Origin: Saprospiraceae bacterium
Lineage (GTDB): Bacteria; Bacteroidota; Bacteroidia; Chitinophagales; Saprospiraceae
NCBI GenBank assembly: GCA_017985675.1
Contig: JAGNXB010000020.1
Span: forward strand, 1 to 42,630
DNA length: 42,630 nucleotides
Direction: 5' to 3'
Of the stretch, positions 8,258 to 16,855 are shown piece after piece. The notes beneath the pieces are model-generated. The model was not told the DNA's origin. It searched no databases and saw only the letters and a program-made list of their open reading frames with translations. The translations under genes were made by a program, and so were the position numbers. Positions within the stretch are counted from its first letter, which is position 1, and each line of letters starts with the position of its first letter.

Positions 8258-9573
8258 GCTGATGTTTGGAGTTGGGGTGTTTTAATCTTAACACGAATCA
8301 TAAGAGTTATCCCTACCATGAAAAATACGATAAGTGTTAAAATCGAAGGGCGCATGCCACCAGTTAATTCTTCAATCGCGCCCCAGGTAAACGTGCCGAT
8401 TACAATCGCCAGTTTTTCCAGAATATCATAAAAGCTAAAATAGCTGGTACGATCTGGTGTGTCAGCGGGTACAAGTTTGGAATAAGTAGATCTGGATAAG
8501 GATTGAATGCCGCCCATAACTAATCCTACAAATGCTGCAATAATGTAAAAGGTGCCCTGAGAATAGGTGTAATATCCGGCTATACATACTAATATCCAAA
8601 TTAGAAGCATCGTCATTATGGAGGATTTATTTCCAAATCGTTCAGAAATAAACGCAAACAGATAGGCACCGCCAATAGCTACAATTTGTAATGTCAGTAT
8701 GAGTAGAATAAGATTTACGGTTTCAAATTGTAATTCTTTTTCTGCAAAAGTTGCTGCCATGTAAAGTACGGTTTGCACACCAGCACTATAAAAAAAGAAT
8801 GCCGTCAAAAAACGTTTGATATTGGGCATTCCCTTTAATTGGAGCCATACTTTTTGTAATTCATGGAAACCTTTTTTTAGTGTTTGTGATTCAAAATGTC
8901 CTTTTTTATCTTTTGGTAGTCGAAAAAAGGTCACTTGGGCAAATCCTAACCACCAAAATCCAACTGAAACAAATGCAAGCCGTGTGGCTATACTTTTGGA
9001 AGGTAAACCCAGCGCTTCGAAATTCATGATGACTGCCAGATTTATAATTAGTAAAATCACGCTGCCTATATATCCAAAAGCAAAACCCCTGGCAGATATG
9101 CGGTCGAATCGGTCTTCAGTAGCGATTTCGGGTAAATAGGAATTGTAAAAAACTAAGGATCCGGTGAAGCCTATGGTTGCCATCATAAATCCGATCGTAC
9201 CCAGGGCTAATTCATCCATTCCTTTAAAAAAGTATAGCGCAAGACAGCTTAAAGCACCAAGGGTGGTGAATAGCTTTAGAAATATTTTTTTTCTACCAGA
9301 GGCATCAGCTACCCCAGAAAGAATTGGTGACATTAATGCAATGATCACATATGAAAAGGACAAGGCATAGGCATACAATGCACTATTGGATATGACGAAT
9401 GGCCCAATAGGAATTTCATCTGCTGTAACATTCATAAAATATGCCGGAAAAATAGCAGAGGATATGACCAATGCATAAGACGAATTGGCCCAATCAAAGA
9501 GCGCCCAGCCATTAATAACCCTGGGATTGTTAAGGACAGATTGGGGCGTCGTAGTTTCAGAAATGATTTGCAT
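8254..9573 (-). CDS. MFS transporter, UMF1/Atg22-like family
   Basis: The 439-residue protein has about twelve hydrophobic helices and begins, after a short cytoplasmic tail, with GWALFDWANSSYALVISSAIFPAYF at residues 22-46. The FDWANS motif followed by FP.YF is the hallmark of the UMF1 family of the major facilitator superfamily, related to fungal Atg22 vacuolar effluxers. The MFS loop between helices 2 and 3 is recognisable (GVADASGRKKIF). A second conserved stretch, GGIQSLSRSTYSKLVP near 360, matches the family. The substrate in bacteria is unknown; amino-acid export is suggested by the fungal relatives. It is a single gene, convergent with the lipoprotein gene and divergent from rimK. Confidence 0.88.
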   Translation of the reverse strand: MQIISETTTPQSVLNNPRVINGWALFDWANSSYALVISSAIFPAYFMNVTADEIPIGPFVISNSALYAYALSFSYVIIALMSPILSGVADASGRKKIFLKLFTTLGALSCLALYFFKGMDELALGTIGFMMATIGFTGSLVFYNSYLPEIATEDRFDRISARGFAFGYIGSVILLIINLAVIMNFEALGLPSKSIATRLAFVSVGFWWLGFAQVTFFRLPKDKKGHFESQTLKKGFHELQKVWLQLKGMPNIKRFLTAFFFYSAGVQTVLYMAATFAEKELQFETVNLILLILTLQIVAIGGAYLFAFISERFGNKSSIMTMLLIWILVCIAGYYTYSQGTFYIIAAFVGLVMGGIQSLSRSTYSKLVPADTPDRTSYFSFYDILEKLAIVIGTFTWGAIEELTGGMRPSILTLIVFFMVGITLMIRVKIKTPQLQTSA

Positions 9574-9676
9574 TCTCCAAAAGTAAGTAATGTCTTCTTA
9601 CCATTTTCTTTTTCCAGGAAAAGGTTACTTTGGTGCTTTAATCCACATTTAAGCTTAGCTAATATACCATATACTT

Positions 9677-10570
9677 ATGGATCTTGCACTCCTGACTCGG
9701 GGACCCGGATTATATAGCTCCCAAAGTTTATACCGGGCTTGTGTTAATCGTGGACACAAAACTAAGATCATAGACTACAGTAGGTGTAGTTTGTTGCTTG
9801 CAAAGGGTGGTGCAGAAATATATTACCAGGACAAGAAGCTTGAAATACCTGATGGGATTATACCCCGGATAGGGGCTACTTTGACTCAGGAAGGAGCGGC
9901 ATTGATCCGGCATTTTGAGGGCATGGGTGTGCCCACGACAACTCCGTCAGCGGCTTTAGTTCAGGCGCGGGATAAATTATTCAGCCTGCAGCGGTTGGCA
10001 AGGAAAGGCGTAGCGGTGCCGGTCACAGTTTTTGCGGAGCCGGCTGCTGATCTGGAATTGGTGGCCACTCAGGTTCATGGTTTTCCGTGTATAGTCAAAC
10101 CCTTGGAAAGTACACATGGCATGGGTATTCGGTTGGTACAGTCCCTGTCCGAATTGAAGTCTGCACTGCATAGTGTGTTTTTAAGCGGTCAACCTGTGCT
10201 TATTCAAGAGTTTATTGCGGAGGCAAATGGAGAAGATGTAAGAGTATTTGTGGTGGATGGCAAAGTGGAAGGAGCAATGAAACGAGTGGCGCGAAGCGGT
10301 GAGTTTCGATCTAATCTGCATCAGGGTGGAGTAGCCTATCACGCCCGTTTGACTTCGCTGGGAGAAGCTGTTGCTATTAGGGCGGCAAAGTGCCTTGGGC
10401 TTGGTGTCGCAGGTGTAGATATTCTGGAATCAGATCGAGGACCCTTAGTACTTGAGATAAATGCTTCTCCAGGGTTGGAAGGTATCGAAAAGGTGACGAA
10501 ACAAGATATTGCAGGCACAATTGTTTCGTATCTGGAGCAAAAAATTGCCCAGGGATGGGAAGAAGAATAA
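9677..10570 (+). CDS. rimK: RimK-type ATP-grasp alpha-L-glutamate ligase
   Basis: ATP-grasp ligase that adds glutamate residues to the C-terminus of ribosomal protein S6 in other bacteria. At 297 residues it is collinear with Escherichia coli RimK, with which it shares LYSSQSLYRAC near residue 13, IPRIGATLT near 62, ARDKLFSLQRLARKGV near 97-112 and the nucleotide-binding glycine loop STHGMGIRLV near 144. Further matches are RSNLHQGG near 211 and the metal-binding end LEINASPGLEGIEKVTKQDIAG near 258-279. All expected motifs are present. It lies 54 bp ahead of an M14-type zinc hydrolase, a pairing seen with RimK-like ligases elsewhere, which may cleave the product. S6 as substrate is inferred from homology. 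Confidence 0.9.
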   Translation: MDLALLTRGPGLYSSQSLYRACVNRGHKTKIIDYSRCSLLLAKGGAEIYYQDKKLEIPDGIIPRIGATLTQEGAALIRHFEGMGVPTTTPSAALVQARDKLFSLQRLARKGVAVPVTVFAEPAADLELVATQVHGFPCIVKPLESTHGMGIRLVQSLSELKSALHSVFLSGQPVLIQEFIAEANGEDVRVFVVDGKVEGAMKRVARSGEFRSNLHQGGVAYHARLTSLGEAVAIRAAKCLGLGVAGVDILESDRGPLVLEINASPGLEGIEKVTKQDIAGTIVSYLEQKIAQGWEEE

Positions 10571-10624
10571 GCTGGCTACGTGAGCATGCGGCACATTAAT
10601 TTATGATTAAATTATCCTCTCGGA

Positions 10625-11584
10625 ATGGAAGATGAACAGTCTCAACATTTATTTAAAGCTATTCACGATATTCCCATTGGTCACTCCGGCCAAATAGATC
10701 ACCGTGTCGGCAGCCTGCCCTCAGGTAACATTATCCACACTAAAATTCATGTATTTAAAGGCAAAAAACAAGGTCCTTCTTTATTGCTGTTGGCGGGCAT
10801 GCACGGCGATGAAATTAATGGGGTGGAGATTTTGAGAAGGGCATTGACGAGTGGTATGTTTGCGCATATTCAACGTGGGACAGTAATTGTTGCTCCCTTA
10901 TTAAACTTGTTTGGATTTATTAATTATTCGCGTGATTTGCCTGATGGGAAAGATATTAATCGAAGTTTTCCTGGCTCAGTTAATGGTTCACTGGCTTCAA
11001 GATTGGCATGGCATATTACCCAACATATATTGCCCGCCAGTGATCTGATCATTGATTTCCATACAGGAGGAGCAGCCAGGTATAATTATCCGCAAATAAG
11101 ATATTCGGAAGATGTACCTGAAAGTAAAGAGCTTGCCCGTATATTTAGCGCTTCGTTTATTGTGCATAAGCCTGTAATTGAAAAATCGTTACGTGCAGTG
11201 GGCACAGCAATGGGAAAACCTGTAATTGTTTTTGAAGGCGGCGAGACCTTGCGATATGATCCGCTTTCGATCACTGAGGGCATTGATGGCATTAAGCGAG
11301 TATTGATACATGAGAAAATGATAAAAGGAAGTATGCCGGTCATTCATTCAAAAATTATTCGTGATAGCACCTGGATTAGAGCCCAGGCTCCCGGACTCTT
11401 TTTATGGTCCAAGTCGGCTGGTGCTAAGGTTAAGAAAGGGGAAATTATTGGCGATATCCATGATCCACATGGACATATACATCATGAAGTTGCTGCATCC
11501 CGGGATGGTTATTTATTAGGAATGAATAATGCCGCTGTTATAAATTTGGGTGATGCACTATTCCATATTGGCTGGGAGGAATGA
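10625..11584 (+). CDS. Succinylglutamate desuccinylase/aspartoacylase-family zinc hydrolase (M14-like)
   Basis: The 319-residue protein has the zinc-ligand signature of the AstE/AspA branch of the M14 carboxypeptidase fold: H and E in AGMHGDEINGVE (residues 57-68), and a third ligand H in DFHTGG near 143. An arginine-containing NRSFPGS segment lies near 118, and a later acidic motif, FEGGE, near 204. A C-terminal barrel-sandwich region (about 240-319, with KGEIIGDIHDP and GYLLGM) is also usual. Such enzymes remove acyl or glutamyl groups from amide bonds. The proximity of rimK suggests, as inference, that it trims glutamates added by RimK. No signal peptide is seen, so it is cytosolic. Precise substrate unknown. 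Confidence 0.85.
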   Translation: MEDEQSQHLFKAIHDIPIGHSGQIDHRVGSLPSGNIIHTKIHVFKGKKQGPSLLLLAGMHGDEINGVEILRRALTSGMFAHIQRGTVIVAPLLNLFGFINYSRDLPDGKDINRSFPGSVNGSLASRLAWHITQHILPASDLIIDFHTGGAARYNYPQIRYSEDVPESKELARIFSASFIVHKPVIEKSLRAVGTAMGKPVIVFEGGETLRYDPLSITEGIDGIKRVLIHEKMIKGSMPVIHSKIIRDSTWIRAQAPGLFLWSKSAGAKVKKGEIIGDIHDPHGHIHHEVAASRDGYLLGMNNAAVINLGDALFHIGWEE

Positions 11585-11654
11585 TCTATTTTTAGGATTT
11601 ATATAGTTTTACTTTTCTAACCCCACTTAGTGTATCATGTTGCTATGTAATAAT

Positions 11655-12062
11655 TTAAGGCCAGGTGATGGTCAGATTTGTTTCAATAACCGGATTTAAA
11701 CTCCTGCATACCGGACAAGATGAAGCGGCTTGTGTGAGAATTTGTTTTTCTTCATCTGTCCAGATTTTGTCAGGCATAGACATCAGCATTTCAATCCTTG
11801 CAATGCGCCGAGGTGGTTCAACAGTCATTATTTTATTCACGGCTACTTTCGCTCCTGTCATGTCTATTTGCGATTCTTTGGCTTTGATGCCCATTATAGT
11901 AAGTATGCAACAAGCCAACGAAGTAGCGCATAAATCCGTTGGAGAGAATGCTGCCCCTTTACCCTGGTTATCAATGGGGGCATCGGTTATCAGGATTTGA
12001 CCGGATTGTACATGTGTTGCATGTGTGCGTAAGTCTCCTGTATAAATAATCTCGGCTGTCAT
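11655..12062 (-). CDS. OsmC/Ohr-family protein
   Basis: The 135-residue protein belongs to the OsmC/Ohr thiol peroxidase-like family, which reduces organic hydroperoxides with two cysteines. The fold is recognisable: GKGAAFSPTDLCATSLACC around residues 35-53, with the first reactive cysteine candidate in the ACC pair, and SCPVCRSLNPVIET near 113-126, with the second. The length is normal. It is a single gene on the minus strand, and the terminator of the upstream PorE-like gene lies between them, so it probably has its own promoter. The specific substrate (peroxide or other) is not predictable. Confidence 0.88.
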   Translation of the reverse strand: MTAEIIYTGDLRTHATHVQSGQILITDAPIDNQGKGAAFSPTDLCATSLACCILTIMGIKAKESQIDMTGAKVAVNKIMTVEPPRRIARIEMLMSMPDKIWTDEEKQILTQAASSCPVCRSLNPVIETNLTITWP

Positions 12063-12123
12063 ATTTAGCTTGTTTGTTATATCGAAGATACAGATCGAAA
12101 CGATAAATCATCCTTACTGTAGC

Positions 12124-12157
12124 AAAAAAAAAGCCGGTTCCAAAAGGAGACCGGCTT
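12124..12157 (-). terminator. Rho-independent terminator after the PorE-like gene
   Basis: On the minus strand, AAGCCGGT (12157-12150) pairs with ACCGGCTT (12138-12131) around an eleven-base loop, followed by a run of T residues (12130-12124). It lies 20 bases after the stop of the PorE-like gene and ahead of the osmC-like gene. Confidence 0.9.
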
Positions 12158-12177
12158 GACTGTTAGTGATATTATCT

Positions 12178-14577
12178 TTATTTCCATCGGCGTAAACGAA
12201 TGCCATCTTCATACCGAACAATAAACGAATTTGAAAACCCACTGGACTGAGCCTTCCCCATTGCATCTTCTGCATCAGAGAGCGAAGTATAAATGCCAAT
12301 CAAAATGCGATGAAGCCCCTCGCTGGAAATAGATTCGGATTCTAGTTCACCCCAATTGGTTACCCTGGCATATCTTGATGATTGGAGGCTAACCTTGTCC
12401 GTTGCTTCTAATTGGATACGGTAATATATTCCTTTGTAAGCTTTGGCTTCGGTTTCGTATTTGCGTTTGTCTACCCGTTTGCCTTTATACCTTTTTTCCA
12501 ATCCTTCTCCGGTAAAAAATGACGCGTCAGCATAAATATCTTCGGATTCATGCATAGATGTGCCAACTTGAGAAGGTTTAGGAGATGTAGGTTTGGGTAT
12601 TTCAGTGGCGATTATTTTATTTTCACCAGAGGGTGCTGTGAGCGTAATTTCATCTTTGCGCTCTAATGATGGATCAGGTGTAGATGCAGGTTTTGGAGCA
12701 GGGGCCGGAACCATTTTTATTTTATTTTTATATGGTGTCAAGCCATTAAATTTTTCCTTATTTTCTGTTGAATTTATCTGCAGTTCTTCCTTGTTTTTGG
12801 GATTTGCCTCAGCAATAACTTCTTCAGATATTTCAACCGTTTTGGGGATTGGTTTTTCTGCTGTTGAAAGTGGTTTTTCCTCAACTGGCGGCGTGTTATC
12901 AGCTATGTCCTGACTTGGTTCTGCTTTTTTTTCAGGTACAACAACTTTTGGTTCTTCTTTTTTTTCAGGGATATTCGGTACGGGTGCTGTGGCAATGACA
13001 GGAATTTCATCCGGCATTGTCTCCGTCAGCATATAAAAATCATGTGTAATTTGATGCTCAATGGCATCCTTATACTTTATTTTATAGACGGTAGGTTCAT
13101 ATTCTGGTTTTTCGGCGGTGACATAGGCGTCTATTTTGCCTGGAATCGTTATTTCATAATCGCCTGTCTCGGAAAAGAGCGACTGAAAGACCACCTTGTC
13201 CCCATTTGCGATATAATAGGCATATACACGTACTTTCTGTAACTGTTGTTCACTCATGCGGTCAAAGACCTTGCCTTTTACAATATGATCAACTGGTTTA
13301 GTGCTGACATAAAACAGATCCTCATCTCTGGTATTTGTTCGCTGTCCGTTTTCCATTCGATTGGAAACAAAAAATCCGGCAGTGCCCCCAGCATTTAATC
13401 TAAAATAAAGATCGTCGGCCTCAGAATTTAAAGGTCGGCCAGGATGTTCCAAATCCCCCCATTGATTTGGGAAACCATTAATCATAAAAATATCAAAACC
13501 GCCAAAAGTGATTTGTCCATTTGACGAAAAATTCAATCGACGCCGTCCTTCATCATAAAAAGGCATTTGATCATCTCCTAATGTATTGATTGTTTTACCG
13601 ATATTTAATGGAATGGAAAAATCCAGGTTTCTGCTGGCACTGTCACGGCTGCAATACCATATATCCATTTCTCCTTGCCCTCCTGGTCGATCTGATGCAA
13701 AAAAAAGAAATTCCTTTCCATTGATTATGGCCGTTGACGGGTGGGTTTGATTTGATTCTGTGACATTAATATAATCAGGTAGTCGCTCTGGGCTATTCCA
13801 GCCGGTCCCCCTTTTTATCATTACATATAATTCACATCGCGTGCGCTGTTTGTTTATATCTGTCTGGCCGCAAACGGTATAATAAAATCGCTGACCGTCT
13901 GTAGAAAATGATCCGTTAGCAATATGTTTACTAGGATCCTCTGGCAGGCCTTTAGGTGTTTCAGGTTTGCCCCATTTTTCATTTTGATATAAGCTTCTAT
14001 ACAATTTTGACATCCCCGATCGAGTGGATGAAAAATATACAACTTCGTCACCAAAAAGAGCTGGTGCAAAATCTGTTGCATTCGAATTAATTGATTTGCC
14101 AGGATAAGTCACATGAAATTCCGACGTTTCATCAGATGCCATAGCCTGACGGGATCCTTCTACTTCATTTCGGACTATTCCTTCTATAATGGTTCGGTCT
14201 GTACCCTTATAGTTAGCCAGAAATGTCTCATAAGCAGGAATGGCTGATTGGTGATCACCACTTTGTTTTAGAGCTCTTGCATATTTTAACCCGCAAAGCT
14301 TTTCTGGTTCGTTCCAGTGTGCCACGGGCTTCAAACTTTCTGCTGCCCTTGCATATTCTTTCACCAGCGTGAAATATGTCCCTGCCTTGAATGCTAATTC
14401 AAGTTTTTCTGGTTTTTGTTTCCAAGCCTTGTAATAGGCCTCACCTGCTTCAAGGTAAAAACCATCTGCCGCAAATGTGTCGCCTTCTTTTTTGAGTTTA
14501 CTCCAATTTTGAGCAACCAAGGGGGTTACAAGCACGAATGCCATTAAAATAATAATGGCCTTTTTAAAACAATTCAT
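12178..14577 (-). CDS. PorE-like periplasmic scaffold protein with a SPOR-like C-terminus
   Basis: The 799-residue protein has a signal peptide (residues 1-22, ending VAQ), tetratricopeptide-like helices (about 25-150), a PD40/WD40-like beta-propeller (about 165-430, with blades such as FAPALFGDEVVYFSSTRSG and GKEFLFFASDRPGGQGEMDIWY), and a carboxypeptidase-regulatory-like domain (about 440-520, HIVKGKVFDRMSEQ). This order matches PorE of the type IX secretion system. PorE proteins normally end in an OmpA-like peptidoglycan-binding domain; here a Pro/Glu/Lys-rich linker (about 530-710) leads instead to a segment resembling a SPOR domain (YYRIQLEATDKV near 715, then GLHRILIGIYTSLSDAEDAM and SFIVRYEDGIRLR). 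SPOR domains bind denuded peptidoglycan. The start overlaps the purN stop by four bases. Domain calls are from pattern recognition; the role as a PorE equivalent is inferred. Confidence 0.72.
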   Translation of the reverse strand: MNCFKKAIIILMAFVLVTPLVAQNWSKLKKEGDTFAADGFYLEAGEAYYKAWKQKPEKLELAFKAGTYFTLVKEYARAAESLKPVAHWNEPEKLCGLKYARALKQSGDHQSAIPAYETFLANYKGTDRTIIEGIVRNEVEGSRQAMASDETSEFHVTYPGKSINSNATDFAPALFGDEVVYFSSTRSGMSKLYRSLYQNEKWGKPETPKGLPEDPSKHIANGSFSTDGQRFYYTVCGQTDINKQRTRCELYVMIKRGTGWNSPERLPDYINVTESNQTHPSTAIINGKEFLFFASDRPGGQGEMDIWYCSRDSASRNLDFSIPLNIGKTINTLGDDQMPFYDEGRRRLNFSSNGQITFGGFDIFMINGFPNQWGDLEHPGRPLNSEADDLYFRLNAGGTAGFFVSNRMENGQRTNTRDEDLFYVSTKPVDHIVKGKVFDRMSEQQLQKVRVYAYYIANGDKVVFQSLFSETGDYEITIPGKIDAYVTAEKPEYEPTVYKIKYKDAIEHQITHDFYMLTETMPDEIPVIATAPVPNIPEKKEEPKVVVPEKKAEPSQDIADNTPPVEEKPLSTAEKPIPKTVEISEEVIAEANPKNKEELQINSTENKEKFNGLTPYKNKIKMVPAPAPKPASTPDPSLERKDEITLTAPSGENKIIATEIPKPTSPKPSQVGTSMHESEDIYADASFFTGEGLEKRYKGKRVDKRKYETEAKAYKGIYYRIQLEATDKVSLQSSRYARVTNWGELESESISSEGLHRILIGIYTSLSDAEDAMGKAQSSGFSNSFIVRYEDGIRLRRWK

Positions 14578-15164
14578 ACGATTTGACTTAATAATTGGTC
14601 AATGAGGATTGGAAGATGTTCATGTTCCAGCTGATGAATTTTTTGACTTAAACGCTCCACGTCATCCTTTTTATCCACCGGGCAAGTTGCCTGAAAAAGG
14701 ATATCTCCTTCATCATAGCGTCCGTTTACAAGGTGGATGGTTATACCACTTTCCTTGTCCCCATTTTCAAGAACGGCTTCGTGTACTTTTTTCCCATACA
14801 TGCCTTTTCCGCCATATTTGGGCAAAAGGGCAGGATGGAGATTGATAATGCGATTAGGGAAGCCAACAATTAGATGTTGCGGTATCAGCCACAGAAATCC
14901 AGCCAGAACAATTAAATCAATGTCCATCGCTTTCAATTCATCGGTCAGCATCTCTGAGTCATAAAGTGTTGCTTTATCAATCAGGCGAACTGAAATGTTT
15001 TGATCTCTGGCAAAGGATACCACCGGAGCATCTTTTTTATTACATACCAACACAGCGATGTGGACATCGGGCCGTTGTGAAAAAAAAGAATGTATATTCC
15101 GAACATTGGAGCCTGTGCCAGAAGCGAAGAGGGCTAACTGTTTAACCTTACTGGATGTACGCAT
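14574..15164 (-). CDS. purN: Phosphoribosylglycinamide formyltransferase (GART)
   Basis: Third step of de novo purine synthesis: transfers a formyl group from 10-formyltetrahydrofolate to glycinamide ribonucleotide in the cytosol. The 196-residue length is normal. It has the phosphate-binding GTGSNVRNI near residue 15, LAGFLWLIPQ near 87, the catalytic NLHPALLPKYGGKGMYG (N and H around 108-110), and SGITIHLVNGRYDEGDILFQ near 136, which carries the conserved aspartate. It overlaps the downstream PorE-like gene by four bases (ATGA), so the two share a transcript, an unusual pairing of purine synthesis with an envelope protein. Confidence 0.95.
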   Translation of the reverse strand: MRTSSKVKQLALFASGTGSNVRNIHSFFSQRPDVHIAVLVCNKKDAPVVSFARDQNISVRLIDKATLYDSEMLTDELKAMDIDLIVLAGFLWLIPQHLIVGFPNRIINLHPALLPKYGGKGMYGKKVHEAVLENGDKESGITIHLVNGRYDEGDILFQATCPVDKKDDVERLSQKIHQLEHEHLPILIDQLLSQIV

Positions 15165-15240
15165 CTTTTAGAAAAAGGTTGTATAAGGAAAATGTTAAAT
15201 ATGTTTGAGCCTCAAATGTAATAGAAAGAAATGGGTGGAA

Positions 15241-16755
15241 TTACTTCAGAACCAAACGTTGCATGATAGATTGTCCATTGGCCAATACTTGAAGCACATA
15301 CTTGCCAGGGGGCAAGTGTTGTACGTGTACAGATTGCATGAAATTGCCTGCGGATTTGTGATGACTTTCTGTGTGAATGATCTGTTTGCGTAGATTGATG
15401 AAGCGGATTTCTATTTCAGCTGGATTAGCGAGTTTATAGGGCACCTGCAAATGATTTCGACCGTTCAATGACACCATTGGAAAATGGTCAGGTTCTAAAA
15501 GCGCTTCACAAATTGTAGGGGAGTCCTTTGCGTGAAGCACTAATTTTTCCTGATGTTGTATGTCATGGAAGGAGAGTCCCTGAGGTAGCTCACCATAAGA
15601 GAGAGAAGGTAACGATTTGGCAAAGCGGAATGATTCCGATTTGATGACACGTATATCAATTCCACGATCTGAAATACGCATCCAGTTGAACTGGTGAAAG
15701 CTGCCGTATGACCGGGTCCAAGGTTTGGCATCGTCAGCTTTGCGGAGGGGGGCCCCCCATCCCCCTTCACCAATATAGATTGTGCCCTGTTTATCATCTC
15801 TGATGAATCCCTCATCGGATCCCGGCCCTGATGCTGGTCGAATGGGCCATGTCACCTTAAATACATGGGCATCGCATTCCTGCACTAGTTGGACATTGTG
15901 TTCATAAAACAGTCCGGCCCAGGCATCCCATTGAGCCAATTGTTCCTTTTTTCGGCGCTGATGCGGACGTATGGGATGGTGATATTGGGCAATGCGCCAA
16001 GTATAGTCTGCACCGTGGCTTTCCAGATCGTCCCTCAACCATTTTTGTTGTTTGCCATACACAGGTGCCATTGAGTTGAGTGTGTAAACGCGCAATAAAT
16101 CGCCCCCAAATCCCAGGGCGTAATACAGATCAGGATGTGGAAGATCAAATAAATCCAGGAGCAAGTCATTAGAAGGTTCATGGTTTCCTCGTGCTACAAT
16201 AATCGGTATCAGCCGCCCATCCCTGGTTATAGTCAATTGCCAATCGTCAAGCCATTCCTGCCATTCTGTAACGGATGCCCAGTCCGTCATATCACCCGAA
16301 AAAAGAATTGCCAGTGGCTGCATACGTGCAGCCAACGCATTTATTTGTTGCCGGGCCAGCCTATTGTTGCGTGAATCACCACCCGCAATGAGGGTAATAG
16401 GTGTGGTGGCTGCCGCAGGCGCCGTATGAAATGCCATTATTGGGCTGTCCATTTCACTGTCCCGGATAAAAAATCGATACCGCGTATCTGGTTTTAACCC
16501 ACTCAATCGGGCAAAGTTGGTCTGCATTTGTCGGACCTCAACTTGCCGATCAGACGGATGTTCAAACCATAAACTATTTGGATTGGCCGCTTCCTGGAAA
16601 TAAACTTTTGGTGCTTTGCCACTGATTTGCTCCCAACCTAAAACCATTGTGGATGCAGGATCTGTACGCCACATAGCACGATACCGGCCTGTTTTGGCCA
16701 GTATGGGCAAGCTCCCTGCCAGAAGCAAAAGGAATATTATAAAAATTCGGTTCAT
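15241..16755 (-). CDS. Secreted metallophosphoesterase, purple-acid-phosphatase-like, with type IX sorting domain
   Basis: I chose the ATG at 16755, which gives a clean signal peptide (MNRIFIIFLLLLAGSLPILA); an upstream ATG at 16776 adds seven residues. The 504-residue protein has an N-terminal FN3-like domain (about 20-110) and a calcineurin-like phosphoesterase domain with metal ligands GGDSRN near 122, SGDMTD near 151, RGNHE near 188 and YHHP near 258. The last motif, usually GHxH, reads CDAHVF near 300, so one histidine ligand is replaced by aspartate. The C-terminus (about 430-504, ending LPPGKYVLQVLANGQSIMQRLVLK) looks like a type A sorting domain for type IX secretion. It probably removes phosphate from extracellular substrates. 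Confidence 0.85.
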   Translation of the reverse strand: MNRIFIIFLLLLAGSLPILAKTGRYRAMWRTDPASTMVLGWEQISGKAPKVYFQEAANPNSLWFEHPSDRQVEVRQMQTNFARLSGLKPDTRYRFFIRDSEMDSPIMAFHTAPAAATTPITLIAGGDSRNNRLARQQINALAARMQPLAILFSGDMTDWASVTEWQEWLDDWQLTITRDGRLIPIIVARGNHEPSNDLLLDLFDLPHPDLYYALGFGGDLLRVYTLNSMAPVYGKQQKWLRDDLESHGADYTWRIAQYHHPIRPHQRRKKEQLAQWDAWAGLFYEHNVQLVQECDAHVFKVTWPIRPASGPGSDEGFIRDDKQGTIYIGEGGWGAPLRKADDAKPWTRSYGSFHQFNWMRISDRGIDIRVIKSESFRFAKSLPSLSYGELPQGLSFHDIQHQEKLVLHAKDSPTICEALLEPDHFPMVSLNGRNHLQVPYKLANPAEIEIRFINLRKQIIHTESHHKSAGNFMQSVHVQHLPPGKYVLQVLANGQSIMQRLVLK

Positions 16756-16855
16756 GGGGTTACTAAAAAGTCCCACGGAACAAGCATATTTGTGAACACA
16801 AACATGCCTTTGCGCGTGGTAAAGGTTTGTTCAACTTAGATCAACTGCCAGAATT

